Shown here: piece by piece, positions 12,626 through 12,999 of the stretch
Numbering within the stretch: the stretch's first letter is position 1
How the letters are laid out: each line of letters begins with the position of its first letter
Assembly (NCBI GenBank): GCA_003511125.1
Contig: DOJV01000024.1
Location: 1 to 12,999 of the forward strand
Length of the DNA: 12,999 bases
Direction: 5' to 3'
Source of the DNA: Candidatus Uhrbacteria bacterium
GTDB taxonomy: Bacteria; Patescibacteriota; Patescibacteriia; UBA9934; GWF2-40-263
Notes under the pieces: model-generated
Told to the model about the DNA's origin: nothing
Seen by the model: the letters and a program-made list of their open reading frames with translations, nothing else
Databases searched by the model: none
Program-made: the position numbers and the translations under genes

Positions 12626-12999
12626 ATGATGTACGAAATGTTTTACATCCTTCCGACCCGCTATACCGATGCGGAGATCGCGGAGATCCAAACCAAGGTC
12701 AACGGCCTGATTGAAAAGGTCGGAGCCAAAGTTATTAAAGAGGAAAATTTGGGCCGGATTCGTTTAGCTTACCCTATTAAGCAAATGCGTCACGGTTCCT
12801 ACATTCTTAACTACATCGAAGTTGATTCGGTTGGTGAGGAATGGGCCGAATCAAAAGTTTTGATTGATTTGGACAAAGAATTGCGTATGACCGACGAGGT
12901 TATGCGTCACATGATTATTCAGCTGCCAAAAGGTATCCCTGACCGTTCTTTTAAACTCGAATCTTATGTCGCGCCGCTTTCCGAAGAAGAAGACGAAGC
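12626..12999 (+). CDS. rpsF: Small ribosomal subunit protein bS6, cut by window edge
   Basis: bS6 sits on the 30S platform with bS18. The start is MMYEMFYILPTRYTDAEIAE, followed by the typical KVIKEENLGRIRLAYPIKQ, GSYILNYIEVD and a C-terminal Asp/Glu-rich tail beginning SEEEDE at the edge. 124 codons are visible and the stop lies outside. ATG 12626 and ATG 12629 are adjacent and both in frame; I take the first. In most bacteria ssb and rpsR follow, which would lie beyond the window. Confidence 0.95.
   Translation, partial: MMYEMFYILPTRYTDAEIAEIQTKVNGLIEKVGAKVIKEENLGRIRLAYPIKQMRHGSYILNYIEVDSVGEEWAESKVLIDLDKELRMTDEVMRHMIIQLPKGIPDRSFKLESYVAPLSEEEDE

Overview
The window looks like a piece of a Candidate Phyla Radiation (Patescibacteria, probably Parcubacteria-like) genome. 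The reasons are indirect: short intergenic gaps, several genes with almost no untranslated leader, a GerMN-type lipoprotein without any sporulation context, a presenilin/SPP-like intramembrane protease, a Trm11-like methyltransferase and several unrecognised small proteins. Genetic code 11 fits, because TGA is not read through in any recognised gene. The taxonomic call is inference; no rRNA is present.

Layout from left to right. Positions 1-3319 carry two leftward genes: DNA polymerase I (polA, cut by the left edge after motif B) and, upstream of it, a lipoprotein with Gmad2-like and GerMN domains. tRNA-His(GTG) follows on the plus strand with a good promoter and a terminator. Next come the plus-strand purine nucleoside phosphorylase/laccase-domain gene (pgeF) and a coiled-coil orphan, closed by a bidirectional terminator. 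A leftward single-TM anchored orphan and a rightward coiled-coil orphan diverge from a shared AT-rich promoter region. tRNA-Arg(TCT) reads leftward. The plus-strand A22-family presenilin/SPP-like protease gene (6680-7510) appears to be leaderless.

From 7511 to 8755 there is a 1.2-kb stretch without a convincing gene. It holds a 36-bp tandem duplication, repeated CCTCTCC/GGAGAGG hairpins, a possible decayed membrane-protein gene behind a consensus-like leftward promoter, a 36-nt palindrome, a 25-bp-arm GC-rich inverted repeat and a terminator. To its right, four leftward genes follow: Nudix hydrolase, Xer-type tyrosine recombinase, Trm11-like methyltransferase and type II thymidine kinase. A 35-bp-arm inverted repeat sits between the recombinase and the methyltransferase. 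At the right edge a strong divergent promoter and a two-hairpin leader precede rpsF (bS6, cut by the edge), presumably the first gene of a ribosomal-protein/ssb operon.

The recognised genes are mostly housekeeping: DNA synthesis and repair, nucleotide salvage and clean-up (tdk, pgeF, Nudix), tRNA modification, chromosome dimer resolution and translation. I did not find a clearly new multi-gene system. The items most worth follow-up are the presenilin-like protease, the repeat island, the intergenic palindrome family and the structured rpsF leader.
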